A DNA stretch of 64,000 nucleotides, from contig JABBOT010000005.1 in the NCBI GenBank assembly GCA_016165875.1, positions 5,786,081 through 5,850,080 of the forward strand, given 5' to 3'. The stretch's first letter is position 1, and each line of letters starts with the position of its first letter. This DNA is from Acanthopleura granulata (lineage: Eukaryota > Mollusca > Polyplacophora > Chitonida > Chitonidae). Shown here piece after piece: positions 13,101 through 26,700 of the stretch. A program made the translations under genes and the position numbers. A model generated the notes under the pieces. It did not search any database. It was not told where the DNA came from and saw only the letters and a list, made by a program, of their open reading frames with translations.

Positions 13101-15439
13101 TACATCACAAAAATAAAAAGTGACGTTTACTGAAATTTAAAACGGATTCTTTATCGACATATATATACATCTGGCCTCCTTTAAATCACCTATCATGGCT
13201 TTCCAAAGTAGGACAATGTAATAGTTAGTTTCCTATTCCATTTGTAGCATCTGACTCTCACGCGCTACGATTGGCTGGTAACAACCGCATTGCACGAAAG
13301 GGGATTTATGCATAACAAGACTCAAAACTGCAACGGTTCTGACATAAATGATTATACATGTAGTGTATTTCAGCTTTCCTAACAAGTCAACCCTGACCTA
13401 TACGTACAATACCAGGCGAATTCCCGGAATTTGGAGAAATCAAAGAGATACACACGCGAGTCTAGTCATAAATAAACTACTCTTCAACCCAGGCGATGTA
13501 AGTTTAGAAACTTTATATACACTTTAAATACAACCTGTACTTTTCCCCTTCAACATGTACAATTAATAACTCTGTAGCGTTCACATCTTTACTCTTTGCT
13601 CCAAAGTCATTTTTAAATACTACAGGATGTTATGTTTCAAAACACCTTAACCAATTGTGCTCTTGTCCTTGTATACACGAGTTCGTAACTCCTCTCATTA
13701 TCACATTTGTTTCAGTAGTATCATTTGAGATTTTGCCGAAGTAGTGTTAAGTCAAAAACATTTCTTCATTCATTTGGTTGCGTGGTGATCCTGAAGTACA
13801 GCCCTGTGCAGTGAAAATTTATCGTTACAGACCAGACCACAGATTTCATGGAATCTTTATTCCAAAAACACGACCCACCTAAAAAACATGAATGTGTGCC
13901 TGAACGAAGTTAGGCACATGCTTTTCTTGCTATCGGTGTTAATCTGTGTGTATCAGCATATCGCTTCATTTTCATCACTAGCTGCCACTGGCGAGGTAGC
14001 CTGACCACAGCTCGATGAGTAGACAGTCACGTGAGGACCACCCAATCAACTCTGAGTAAATTACCAGGTACCAGCCGTGGCGATCTGCCGGAAATGAACG
14101 AGGCGTGACACTTTTGTCGCCTCTTCCTTTGAAGAGTTCTAGCACCAATAAATCTCCGCAGACGGCATTTACATGGCTTTCTTACGTACCAATTTACTTA
14201 TCAGTGATCTTTTTGCTTAAGATGAAATATAGATCAGATAAAATCCAACACCTGTGATAGTAAACTTGATCTATTCCTGCTGTGCTTGAAATTCAAGTTT
14301 AGATCGCCTTATGATAATAATTAAACGGCATGTTTTTGAGTACGAAGAAGAGTCATTAAACCTGATACGAAAAGGTAACGAGGAAGTGTTAGGCCAGTAG
14401 CTTCATCTCTTGTCTGATGTGACTGATTTAACAGGTACTTGAACAATGTGAAAAGTTTACAATATATCACATTACCAAAGCGGTTACATGTCGGTCAGAT
14501 AGGAGTCAGGCAGGCGCTACTTTATCCGTCGTTGACATGAATCTGAAAACACAATTTTACTTAGCATAATTTATGTTTGTGTGTATATGTTAAGGCTACA
14601 TGGGGAAAGGTGAGGAACCATGATGCTACAGGAGGCACCTGTATTACACACTTTTGTACATATGACTTGTTTTGTACTTATAATCTTCCTATAGGTTTAT
14701 TCCTGATGGTTTATGTATAAAATTTTCTATTTTTCAAAGTAAGGTGCCCTGGAAATTTTTAACTGAATTATTATATCCATACCACCAGAACGGTATGCAA
14801 ACTATTTACCAAATGACCAGAATCATAACATCGAAACAACCTTTTGGCAAGAATTTGACACGCAAATTAACTCCTGTCAGTTCCGCTTTATGGGTTAGTG
14901 CAAATGCACCGGTCAACATCAGACACTGGCTTCCGATCGCAAGTAACGGGATCGGGATGAACTCTCAGCTGGCGTCTACATGTATATAGATAGCTTTCTT
15001 TAAGCAGTTCATCGGGATCTATGACACAGGTGATGCACGCTGTGAGGAGAAACTGTTGCTAGAATCATCAGGTTATTTTGCCTTGTGCACACCTGTCCAG
15101 TAGTGCCGCAAGTTTAAACATTTAGCTCGCTCCATTGCTTGAGTGGTATTTGTGCAAGATCATAAGAAACTGAACATTAAGTTTGCTGGCGGGTTCTGCT
15201 CATCAGGTCTGAGCTACACCTTCCCATTTTGCCGTGATGACTTGCAGAATTCGAAATAAATCGATACTTTTGAACTGGATTTAGTTGTATGGCACAAATC
15301 GTAAGAAACAGTCCTATCTCTGTGTGATTACAATTCTTTAGCTTGGCGTCAATCAATTAGTCAGTAATTTCATTAAATTAGAATCCAGAATGAATGCTAC
15401 TTCCATATTTTATCCCACTGTCGATGCTTCATAAGGAGA
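7147..15439. other. Long intergenic stretch, no recognised gene
   Basis: About 8 kb with no recognisable domain. Frames above 85 codons (8834-9103, 9597-9947 with an antisense partner at 9659-9922, 11134-11484) have no motif, no splice context and often a competing frame on the other strand. A tRNA B-box-like string, GGGTTCAATTCCC, at about 9117-9129 has no A box or cloverleaf and may be SINE debris. Confidence 0.4.
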
Positions 15440-15990
15440 TAACGGGAGGTTAACCATCCTAGTCCCAAACTGTTATCAGAATTCCTGGTTCTAATGAACA
15501 TCGCTCTTAGATTTTCCGCCCAACTGATGATCCTATCCCCAATTTCAGATCCATTATTATCCTCACACTTCATGGTTTTGATGACCACAAACATCAGATT
15601 TTCCGCCTAGTTGCTGATCCTATCCCCAATCCCAAGTCCATTGCTACATCTATCATAAGAATTCGCGGTTTTGATGATAATTGCCATCAGATACCCTCAC
15701 CCCAACCAGTGATCCTCTTTCCCTATTCCAAGTTCATTATGATCATCCATCTTCATGGCCTCGATGACCACTGCTATCAAATTTTCCACCCAACAGGTGA
15801 TCCTATTCCCAATCTCATGTCTATTGTTATCATCAGATTTCATGGTTTTCATGACTATTGCTATCAGACTGTCCACCCAATTTGTGACCCTAGCCACAAT
15901 CCCACGTCCATTATTATCATCACTAGACGTCATGGATTTGATGGACATTGCTTTCCGATTTTCCGCATGGTCGCCGATCCTGGCTTGAAT
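15440..15990. repeat. Diverged tandem repeat, 87-95 bp unit, about 6 copies
   Basis: The landmark GATCCTATCCCCAATC and its variants begin at 15529, 15616, 15711, 15799, 15886 and 15976. Each unit also carries a TTTCATGGTTTTGATGA-like block and an ATCAGATTTTCC-like block. Most spacings are near 87 bp (29 codons), which helps explain open frames on both strands (plus 15709-16152, minus 15697-15948). Copies are substantially diverged, so the array is old. Confidence 0.8.
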
Positions 15991-16621
15991 CCGAAGTACA
16001 TTTTTAAATCAGACTTCGGGGCTTTGATGATCTTTGCTATAGATTTCCTGAAATTTGAGACAGCAAGGTTCTCTCTCATACTTACCCACTCATATCTCTC
16101 TTCTAAATATTTCAGAAGAAATGTTAAGATTGTAGATTATATTGAAGAGTGATATCTTTGCATTTTAGGTAAAAATTTCGCTAAATGAATCAGTGATTTT
16201 TCGAAACTGTATATTCTTTAACATATTTCGCCATGGCCATTGATTAATGACCAAGGTCGGTACAGGTTTGGACATGTCGCCTCTCATGGTCACCTTGGCC
16301 GCCCAGAGAAGAAATCCCTGCCATTGTCTAACTAAGGTATAACTACACGGGAATGACAATCTATATGGCACAAAATATTTCCGCCTAGAACAATCTTTGA
16401 GTCTTTCCGTCATTGAAAGCTGCTGATTGCCTCTTTTTGTATGAATCTGTCCTAAATTCTTACTTACTATATTTTCTTTTTTCCTGATTGCTTTGTATAC
16501 AACATTGTTTTAAAAATTTGTCTTGCGATAATTGATCTTGAACGCCCACATTGGCTCAAGCGTCCCATTCGGTGGGTGCCCAAACATCATGTTCTTCTAT
16601 ACGAAGATGTATAAGGAGATA

Positions 16622-16876
16622 GTGTGCATACCCGAGTGTGTACCCAAATGTGTACCCAAGTGTGTGTCCAAATGTGTACCCGTTTGTGTAAATGTGTGCA
16701 AGAGTGTGTACCCAAGTGTGAAACCCAGTGCCGCCCCACATGTGTTTCCCAATGTGTACCAAAATGTGTACTCGAGTGTACCCCCTAAAGTATGTACCCA
16801 ACTGTATACTCGAGTGTACCCCCAAAAGTATGTGCCCAAATGCGTACCTCACTGTGCACCCAAAGGTGTACCGGAG
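16622..16876. repeat. 12-bp minisatellite (GTGTACCCAAAT-like)
   Basis: Repeated GTGTACCCAAGT/GTGTACCCAAAT units, degenerate towards the right. Because 12 is divisible by 3, both strands stay open: plus 16532-16879 gives a repeated Cys-Val-Pro-Lys pattern, and minus 16556-16918 a His/Thr/Gly-rich one. No signal peptide and no exon borders are seen, so the Cys-rich reading is not called a protein. Confidence 0.8.
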
Positions 16877-16899
16877 TGAGGACCTCTGCATGGGTGGCA

Positions 16900-18390
16900 A
16901 ATCTCTCATCGTCATCATCGCGGAAGGTATTCGCGATGGCCAAGGTCAATGAACCCTTCAGTGGTAATGTAAAAAGAAAGCGGGCTTAATTTAGGTCCAT
17001 GTTCTGTTGACAAAAAAATCATTAACTTACTTTGACATGTTTCGATGAACATGTAGTTGGCATTTTGTCGTAGGTTGCCACCTATATAATTAGCAGGTGT
17101 GACTCAATAGGTAAGTTATTAGTGTTCACCCTCGTGACATGCCACTTGGAATTTCAAAACAAAGCCTAAACGGCACGAACAAACCAACTTATTGTTTGAC
17201 CTATTGTTTGAGCATAAAAATAATTGACTGAAGCTTAAAAGCAATTACTAAACAACTCAGATGTAACATACCCGACAAAATAAAATACATTAGAAAATAT
17301 ATACAAAGCAAAATACCTTGCCATGCGACAAAGAAACTGTCACTACCTCTGTCTGACCTTAATATCTCGTTGGAAAATACAACATAATAAGCTGTCGGGT
17401 GTTTATTTTAACATTCGACATCTTCGCAATTCTTCATTCTTTTGATCTTCAGGTTAAGTATTCAAATTTATAATGGCTTATTATCTCATACGACTTAACT
17501 AATATTACATCTTAATTAAACGAAATATATTTTTGCACTCGAAGTTACACCAGAAATATCAGAATAACGAGAGAGACACATCACCAGAAAAGATTCAGAG
17601 CATTCGTTTGGTACAAGACCTCTCAGACTTCTATAGACCCATTTATTAGACTTTCGCATTGTTTTATCGCCAACGTTTCCTTAAACAGGAAAAAAAACTT
17701 TTTAGCTAATATGCATTAAGTTGATGGGGTTGATTCTATTTAAGTTGTTTGTCTACGGCATGGGAACTTAGATCAGACGCGCTTCACTCCCTGTCAGTAA
17801 TTTGTCTGTTAACAGCACAAAGGTGTGTTTCATTCATTACTGTCTAAAGGAACACCTTCAACTCGAGCATGAATTGACTTGAAGCACTAAATCGCGAACT
17901 TCTAATTTGAGATGACGTCACATATATCACATGACTTTAACTAAATCCAGCCCAAGTTTTTTATGCAACAATGGCGTAGCTGTAATAAAACTCCGTTGTG
18001 TAAGCAACGTTTACATCTCTCTGTCAACAGACTGCCCACAGCCATCAATCATAGCCTTACCCGGTCTCCCTACATCAAAGATTATGTGGACTGTAATGCT
18101 TAATTTGAAATATAATTAAATGTACAAAATATATCAAGAAGCTATCAAGAGTTTTTCAGATTTTCGATGAAAGGTTGACATGAGGAAATGTGCCCAATGT
18201 TGAATTTGATAAAGTAACTATGCATTCAGTATCTGCTTTCTAGTTTTGTGAATTATCATACTTCTATGGTAATTCGAAGGATGCTGAAACATCTAAACAT
18301 TTAATTTCACAATGCGAAAGCCTAAATATATTTCCCTAATCTGGTGAACAAGACACTGGAGATTGTAAACAAATAATTCTGTGTCTTTAT
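16900..18390. other. Intergenic, AT-rich
   Basis: No recognised coding region, RNA gene or element. Frames are under 65 codons. Confidence 0.4.
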
Positions 18391-18391
18391 T

Positions 18392-18495
18392 GTATTTATT
18401 GATTTATTTATTTATTTATTTGGTGTTTTACGTTGTATTGCGCTTACGCGCGACGGCAGCCAGAATTATGCTGGGAGGAGACCGGGTTATATAGC
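18392..18495 (-). mobile_element. Truncated, diverged SINE 3' end
   Basis: A (TTTA)n run is followed by TTTGGTGTTTTACGTTGTA and then a CGACGGCAGCCAGAATTATG segment matching the 3' part of the common SINE in reverse orientation. Similarity fades near 18495. The centre has an ATTGCGCTTACGCGC segment not seen in the other copies. Confidence 0.7.
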
Positions 18496-19407
18496 ATGTC
18501 TGCATATGGGACTCTGTTGGTGGACGAGAGGTCCCAGAAGCCTTGTCTCTGTGCATTGTTTTGTACTTCTTGTTGGACAATTGTGACTACAACACAGCAC
18601 TTCTAAACTATCGACCTGTAATAAATTGAAATTAACAGCAGAGCACTATTTTTCCCAATTCTCTGAAAACTATGGTGTCAGGGGCCATGTAAGTTATTTC
18701 TATTTAAAACATTTGCTTGAACAGTTAAAATTAGCCCCATCTGAGCTAAACAGGTAACAGGCTGGAGTTCGCCGGTTACGTATAACCATTTTCTGACTAA
18801 CACACTGTCGTCGCTGCAAGCTGTAGTTTTACTTTCCACGATGTAGTCTTTATATTTATACAAAGACATTTTAAGTCAAGAACCCATAAAAGTCTCTAAA
18901 ATATATTTGGCGCTGATGCTTAATGCATGTTTTTCGATGTTGATCTGGAACATAACTTGTGTGGGCTTAAACAGTTTGAGTTTTTGTTAACCGCAGTGCA
19001 ACTGAAGTTATTGTAAACATTGCAAAGACGTCATTAAACTGCGCTGATGTCCTGCGAAAGACATAAAAGACGATGTGTTAGACAAATTTACGACATATTG
19101 GAATGTCCAAGAGAACATATTAAAAACAACAGAAACCAAGCTGTTTTAAAAAAAAACTTTTCAAATGTTACGTTGCAGATTATACGACATTATATAAAGT
19201 ATATCCATGTAAGCATTAAACGCGATTGTAAATAATAGATACTAGAGTTCAGTGGAAGCAACCAAACCTATGCATACATCATAAAGACAAAAACAACTGA
19301 TATTTGGGTCACGTCACTACGGTGTTTCCATATAACATACGGTCTCAATTGCCGCGCATATTTTATTCTGCAGCCTCATCTGAGTGATTGTGCTGAAGAC
19401 AGCAGAC

Positions 19408-19657
19408 TAAAACATCCACCCTGTCACAGTATACAGTGGCGGGCAATATCTGAAGAACCAACATTACCGCGGTATCAAACCTTAAGTGTACAGTATGTCT
19501 GGCGACAGGGGATAGAACTTCAGATGTGACACTTATGGGACTGAAGATCTCCCCCTCCACTCTCTAACATACTGTACACTTAAGGTTTGATACCGCGGTA
19601 ATGTTGGTTCTTCAGATATTGCCCGTCACTGTATACTGTGACAGGGTGGATGTTTTA
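19408..19657. repeat. Near-perfect 91-bp inverted repeat with 68-bp loop
   Basis: The left arm (19408-19498) and right arm (19567-19657) are reverse complements over 91 bp with a single mismatch, at 19439 (G) opposite 19626 (T). In RNA copied from the plus strand that pair would be a G-U wobble, so the whole 91-bp stem would pair. The loop is 19499-19566. Outer ends are TAAAACATCC and GGATGTTTTA. Candidate explanations are a foldback/MITE-type element, a recent inverted duplication, or a long hairpin RNA locus. The sequence alone does not separate these. The minus-strand frame 19363-19560 crosses the left arm and loop and is treated as chance. Confidence 0.95.
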
Positions 19658-20494
19658 TGGTAATGAAAATATGTGTTTGGGTCTATCAAGAATCCATATG
19701 TAGGTGGATTCATTTTATGGGTTTCTGTATAATGTATGCAAACCATATTGTCAATCGACCATAAAAAGAAGACATTGAAACATGAATTTACTCGATTCTT
19801 GCTGTAATTAAAATATACAGGCTGACGTGTATTTCATAGACAATGATTTCAAATTTAACGCCGCTCCAGTTTCAGCAGAAAAAAAACGCCAAATATTTCA
19901 CACATGCTTACACGTGGTGTATTGACGCAAATATCACGCCACGTATTTCTAAGCCAATGAACACCTCATTAATTTAGAATCCTGCTACGTGTATACATTT
20001 GGCAGTTATTTCAAATTGAATCCTCTACTACAAATGTCCATTTTTTGCTCCTGTGTACAAAAGTACTCAGGTTATCCTCCATTCATATTTAAAGAAAAAA
20101 ATCTACACACAAATATTTTTAGACAACATAAGAGCAAAAAAGATAACTGTCTTTAGACGTATATAGACCTCGGGGTTCGTATAAACGGTTACCTATAATT
20201 AGATAATGCGGCGTTTTTTCCCTCCGGTCATGTCTTTTATAACGCTATTTCCGGAACTCATCAATCCAGAAAATATTTACAAGCAAACCTTTATTTCACT
20301 GACGAGGAAATTCTCTGATCTGCAAATCTGCGTTGGCCTATGTCTTAACTCTTGCCCTTTTTACTGAAAAGTAGATACTGAATACTGAAGTATGAAGTAA
20401 AGCGTATCTTCATTTTTATTTCCTTCTTTCTTTTGTCCCGTTAGTTATCTGAATAATATCGTCCAAACTGACTGTCTATGTTTATAAGTGTTTT

Positions 20495-20780
20495 GGGGAC
20501 CTCCGTGGCTCAGTCGGTTAGCGCGCTAGCGCACCGCAATGACTTAGAGGCCTCCCACCAATGCCGTCGCTATGAGTTCAAGTCCATCTCATGCTGGCTT
20601 ATTCTTGTGGGAAGGTCTGCCAGCAACCTGCGGATGGTCGTGGGTTTCCCCCGGGCTCTGCCCGGTTTCCTCCTACCATAATGCTGGCTGCCGTCGTATA
20701 AGTAAAATATTTTTGAGTACGGCGTAAAACACCAATTAAATAAATAGATAAGTAAATAAATAAATAAATAAATAAATAAG
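20495..20780 (+). mobile_element. Full-length tRNA-derived SINE
   Basis: The head starts GGGGACCTCCGTGGCTCAGT and has a pol III A box (TGGCTCAGTCGG, 20506-20517) and B box (GAGTTCAAGTCC, 20574-20585). A body about 130 bp long follows, containing GGTCGTGGGTTTCCCCCGGG, then TTTTTGAGTACGGCGTAAAA and an (AAAT)n tail. ATAAGTG occurs just before the head and just after the tail and could be the target-site duplication. It encodes no protein and depends on a partner LINE. This copy is the internal reference for the other SINE calls here. I have not settled whether the body is Meta-SINE, V-SINE or another core type. Confidence 0.9.
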
Positions 20781-20784
20781 TGGT

Positions 20785-23700
20785 TTTCTTTTCTTATCTT
20801 ATCATAACAAGCGCCAGGCAAGACCGCCCTACCTCAATTAAAACTCCGGGGAAGATCACCCTGCCTTAAGGAAAAAAACGGGGTAAGACCAGGCCGCTGT
20901 AGAGAAACCCCGACCATACACAGACAATGTCATGGTTTCATTGAATTAATCTTTAATGGTTTTATTCTGCAAATTACAATGTAGCATGTCCATCCATAAG
21001 CGTTAAATCTAACCTCGTATAGCATAAGAAACTAAAGCATTGATAGGCATAATGATAGCATTGAGCTTGTGTAGCGCCCACCGGCATGGACTCCAAACCA
21101 CAGTCAGGAATGCAGGTGTCTGGCTGTACAGGAGCACCCTGTCCTAATTAAGTCCATGAAAACCGCCGCACAAGCAGAGGTTAAGCTCTGCGCATGTTCG
21201 AACTGAACCCAAACTGCATGGAATGCGAAGGTTACGGTTCCACTTTCGGATGCATTGGTTTAGTGTGGGACACGAGTCGTGGGCGGGAGGGGGATGTTAG
21301 GGAAGCTGACGGTGTTCACCGGGTACTTGAGCCCTTGAGGCTTCTCTATCCCAACTTCGCCGTGACACCCTCCCTGCGCGTGGACTTTGGCAGACATGTT
21401 GTGTTGGTGAAAAAGCAAATGAAAGACGACCTGAACAGGTCGTCTGGAAAGACTCTGACTGAGTCAGGCTCATCTTAAAACAATGCCCGCCTCCTCTCTT
21501 TCTAACGGTGAATAATGACAACAGACATTTTTCGTTTGGAGACGTGACAGAACACACGTTGGCAGACTCCATAGGAACATCGCCCTGGACAGGTCACAGT
21601 AAAGTTGGTTATACACATACATGTGCATAAAGCAACTGAATATAAATTAAAATGAATGTTAAAGCAGTAGATCTGAAGCAAATACCCCAGCCAAGTTAAA
21701 TAACGTATAATCGGAGAAATAAGCTAACCAAGGTGCATGTTTTTTTAATGGTTTGAATCAGAGATCATTGCGGCATTTCAGACCTCGTCGCCATTCATTT
21801 CCAAGTGTTTCGTAAGTGGGAGAACATCAAGACAGCTATGGATGTGTGAAATAATATAAGCTGTGGCAGTGACGTAGACACTTCTGGATACATAAATGAC
21901 ATGAAGTTACACGTAACAGGTCATGTAACCACCAGCATACAGAATTCAGTATATAAGAGCCTGTCCACTGTTCGAAACAGGTACAGACGCGCGTGACTGT
22001 GCGAGAGCTAAATGCAGCAAGTAGCAATTAAGCCACTATGACTAAAGCCCAACACATGGGATTAAAGTAAAAATGTAAGTCAAGAGGGCGTGAAACCGCA
22101 AGCAATGATTTAAGCAACAATCGAATGGAACGACAAGTAAGAAATGAAATATGGGTGCCGATGAAAAGAAAAACGTACGACTAAAGTTGCATACGTTTGA
22201 AAAAGAAGGTAGAGGAGTCAGAAGTGTATGTTGACATTTGAGTAACAGTTGTCCGACAAGGTATGTTGTGACGTAGGCGTCAATAAAGTAAAAGTCTACG
22301 TGCACTTCTGAAATAAGCGTGTATATCTATAGATGAACACAACAGATATACGGCGCTGAAACTGCCATTGATTCTCGGAGAACCCGTGTTTTTACCGTTT
22401 CCATTCGTGTCTGTTTTATCGTAAAACCTTTTAGGTTAAGACTTAAGTGCCCCGGAAGATCGTAAATATGGACGTGACAAGGTGACTTAGACCCAAGGCT
22501 GCTTCGTGTAAAGATTTGGAATAAATCTGTCGTCGCGGTAAGGTTATCTTCAACTCGTGGATTAGGATAATTTATCACGGAAAAGATGGGTGATGAACAG
22601 CCCGAGAAGGAGGAGGTTGTCATTTATCGCTTTGGGATGGGGTGTGATGGGTAACAGTTAAAACCCTGCTATTTTTCAAAGCGCGTTCTCTTCTCAAAGA
22701 CTGGTATAGCTTAAAAATACATCACGTCTTTCGGCAAAAAATGTCAACTACAGCCGTCTGTTGGGGTTGTTTTCTGTCATGCTGGGAGCTTCCCACGTTT
22801 GTCACTAGGACTGAGCATATAATCATGCCAAGGCTTATGTAAGTGTGGTACGGCCTGTAGCAGGCCGAAGAAGTTGCCCTGACGTGATGTAACCTATAGT
22901 AACCAAGCGCCTCTGTTGCTATCGTTCTGCCATAGATCATGAGTGACACACTGCGCCGGCGCAATGCTGGGAATTTCGGCGATGTGGACAGATACCCTCT
23001 ATATACTCGTTAACTTCAAAGCCTGTCAGTCAGAATATGTGGATGAAGATTTCACCCAAAAGACGACATCTACGTGCACGCAGCTGGGTACCACACACGT
23101 GTTGGGATAAAATAAAAGATGGGAGACGAAAGATCTGCTATAGGTAGGATATAAACTCATCCTGTTTCTCACCATTTGTAAGGTGAAGAAAAAAAAAGAA
23201 CAAAAAAAAAAATATACACTGCAACAAAAGAAGCAACAACAGAAAAAAACACATGTTCTCTAGCACGGAGTTTGTCCGAAAATGGTTGCCTTTGGGCCTC
23301 TAACTTCATTGGTCAATACCATAAATTCCACAATGGTTCCCATGCTTACCTGCACCAGTGGCCAAATCCAATAGACTCCAGGCTTCACGCTTTTTAATCA
23401 CTTTCATGTATAACCAAACAAGTCAAACTCCGAAGAACTTGGTAATATTTGTGTAAGTATATCATCATTTTTATTGACATCAACAGCGTGTAGATCACAC
23501 TGAGGTGCATGGTTGTTTTTGGTCGGGCGCACTGATCCGGTCTGTATCAGAGACAGACAGCGCACACTTCAAATCAGATCAAAGTGTGTTTTCCGGTGAA
23601 CGATGCGACTGTTAGCTTCTGATGAGATGGCCGTGTTTTAGCAGAGCCTGATGTTAGTGGAAATGAGAGGCAGGTATATGCGCGCTGATTTATCTGTCTT

Positions 23701-26700
23701 GTATACCATTGTCTTGAAGAATTCATGTAAACTAACACGTTACAAGAGTCCCTTAAATGCTTGGCCTTACAGTCCCTAATAAATGTTTAGAAAAAGTCGA
23801 TGTCATTCAAGACGAACTTTATAGCCACGTTCTCGGACCCCTCACTGGAACTGGCTACTTCATATTTGTACTGAATAGGCAATTAAATCAGTGCTCCATT
23901 GGATGGAATGTTTGCTCGTCGATATGTTTAGTAGTCTAGTCTAATCAACTGATTAAGGGTACTACTAAGTCTGAATGTATGTATCCTTGAATGGTGTCTT
24001 ATGGATCGATCTGGCTGGTTGATGTAAATGTGGACTGCACTTCTTTTTTCCACATTAACTCCGGTATTTCTACGAGGGTTTTACCACAACAGTCGCTTTA
24101 GTTGTGAAACAACCACTATAGGAGAAATACGTGATCTATGTGGGGTTTACATATTATTTCACAGGATGACATTACGGCCATCATGACCGTTATTTTGCAG
24201 AGAAAACACATGGAAGTTTGTTGCCAGGTCTTTTACCCGAAAACTTACTTTCACCAAAATTTTATAACAGTGTGGTGAACAGATAAATAGAGCAGATTAT
24301 ATGTCCTATCACTGGATATAGAATGAATAAACTGATTAATAGTTTCTTCGGTGCTCACCTTTTAATGGAACAATTGGTTATTGCGATAATTGGTAGACCA
24401 GTGCAATTAGTACGTAACGTGGTGCAAAACACGTGATTGTTCGGTTCTTGGTGTAAAAGTAGTAAATATTTTGTTGTCTAACAATTGGAGATCTTACCTT
24501 TCGAAATAGAAAAAAGAGAAACGAAAGGCGAATGTAAGTGTTGATTTAACTGTGATATAGCTCACAAGGAAAGCTGGAACTGAAACACAGGCTCTTTAAT
24601 TCTTTCGTTCATGGACCACACTTCGTGTTTTAGTTCAGTTACCGCTTAATGGCTGTTATCAGCCCTGTAAAGCAACTTAACATAAATCACAACACTCCTA
24701 CAAACAAACAAAACGCCTCCTCTTTATCCGTCTTACTTCTCTTTTCCCAGAGTTACAGCAATAGTTTATTGTCTGCCAATTTACTTTATTCTGGATCGTT
24801 CAGCTAGGTGTGTGATAGCTTATATGGTACATTAAAGAAAACCTGTTCACTGAAAATACATCTATTTGAAGTTAGCCCAACCTAAATCCGCATATACAAC
24901 AATGTCAACACACAACCTTCCACCCCATGAGTAAAATCTCTTGACCAGTACATATTACAAATGTTAACAGTTTACTAGTTTGCCTTAATTCTTCGTGCCT
25001 ACACTGTAACTTTATTCCGTACGCCTTCACCAATTAAATGAACGTTCCTGATTATGTAATATTGCTCCCATTTTAACTTACATGTGCCCACTCTTCATGA
25101 CACTTGTCGTGATTCGTTCGTGATGTAAATAACAAGTTACAACGTAAAACCATTAAAACCAAACTGAAGGCCATGAAAATGAGATGTAAGCCTAAGGAAC
25201 AGCATGATTCACCAAGTGTGTGGTGTAGGCTTTGTTGCATTGAACAACAGCTCCGGAACGTGGATTTTCGGAGCTGGCTTACATCTCTCACCTACGTATA
25301 GCTGTTATAAAGTGTTTCAGCTCCCTGAAGGAAGTCAACCTTCTATTGTAACTAGGATTGTTCGATTTCAAAACTTCTGTGCTACTCTTCCATTCAGCAC
25401 ATTTATTAGTCGTGGGCTTTACAGGTTGATGTGTAGCTTTGTAAGCCTTTATACACACTTAGCACGTTTTGCAAGAATATAGGTTGAATTACTATAGGTT
25501 AAAATTTAAAACTTCCTTATGATGATAAGAGTCTAGAGTTCAAATTGCAACAAATCTATTTTTAGTAATGCTTGAGACTTGTATACCTCTTGGGAAAACC
25601 CGCCCTTCCACGCTCTCGCAAGATTTAAAATCCAGTGAAGGAGCTTCAATTCCACCCGCTCACCCCTAACTTCGCTTTCAGTCTTGCGATTAATATAATG
25701 ATTTAATTATCCCTGTATATTCTCCTTCAATGACCTTAGACATCATATCCCAGACACGGACACAAGTTTCCTGTATTTACCAGTACCGGTACCCTCCCTG
25801 ATTTTCATACAACGGTCCGTGTATGCCGTGCACGTAGTGTATGTTTGGGGTCTGTGGACATATACTTGTGTCACTAAGTGCGCGCTCCAGTGAGAGTGTC
25901 AACTCATTTATAAGGGTTACCAGTTATGTCACTATACCACGTTCTGGCGGAGCAAAAGCACTGGAGAAATGTAACAACCTACGTGACAGAGGGCAGGAGG
26001 GCGCAGGAGCCTATACCTGATTAACGACATTAAAATAGGCTAATTTCAATCTGATGAACGCCTCAAACGTTTAGCTATTTCGGCTTAAAATGGATAAGGT
26101 AATAAAAAGGTGATAACAATGAAGTAATTTATTGGCACGTGTACCCATTTTTTTCTTTCTTTTTTACACAAAACGTGTAATATAATGCCTCGATTGAACA
26201 ACAAAGAGCATTAACCCGTGTGGTTAAGGAGCTAACGCTAAGGTCTTATAATTATCCCTAAAGTGCAAAAGAATTTTAAAAAGTTTAACTACTCAATTAC
26301 CCGAGCTCCATTAATTAGTAAACACATCTATATTTTGAAAAATTTGTTTCCAGTGCTATAGCTGACATGGCTTCTCAATTAGCTACTTTCAATCTAGATC
26401 GTTCGTGAGGAAGCATACAACAACCATGTAAGTGACAAGTTAATCAGTGTGCTTGGCGTTACAGAAAAATCAAGTAAACAAGTCCTAGATGCGTTTTAAA
26501 CTCCAATGTCTATCCGGAAAGAGCAATCACATACCGGGCTAGGTAACTGAATAATGATTCGAAATTATCGTAATATATATGACAAAATTCGAAAGAAGCA
26601 ATAACATTAGCGATGGATTTTGGGGCATTAAATATATGTAATACAAAAGGCTACAGCGGTGGAGTAAAACTAGAACGCCTACCTTTCAGGCTAAAGTCTT

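Noticed and set aside
16532..16879. Plus-strand Cys-rich repeat frame
   Set aside because: It arises from a 12-bp simple repeat and is also open on the other strand. There is no signal peptide and no regular cysteine framework.
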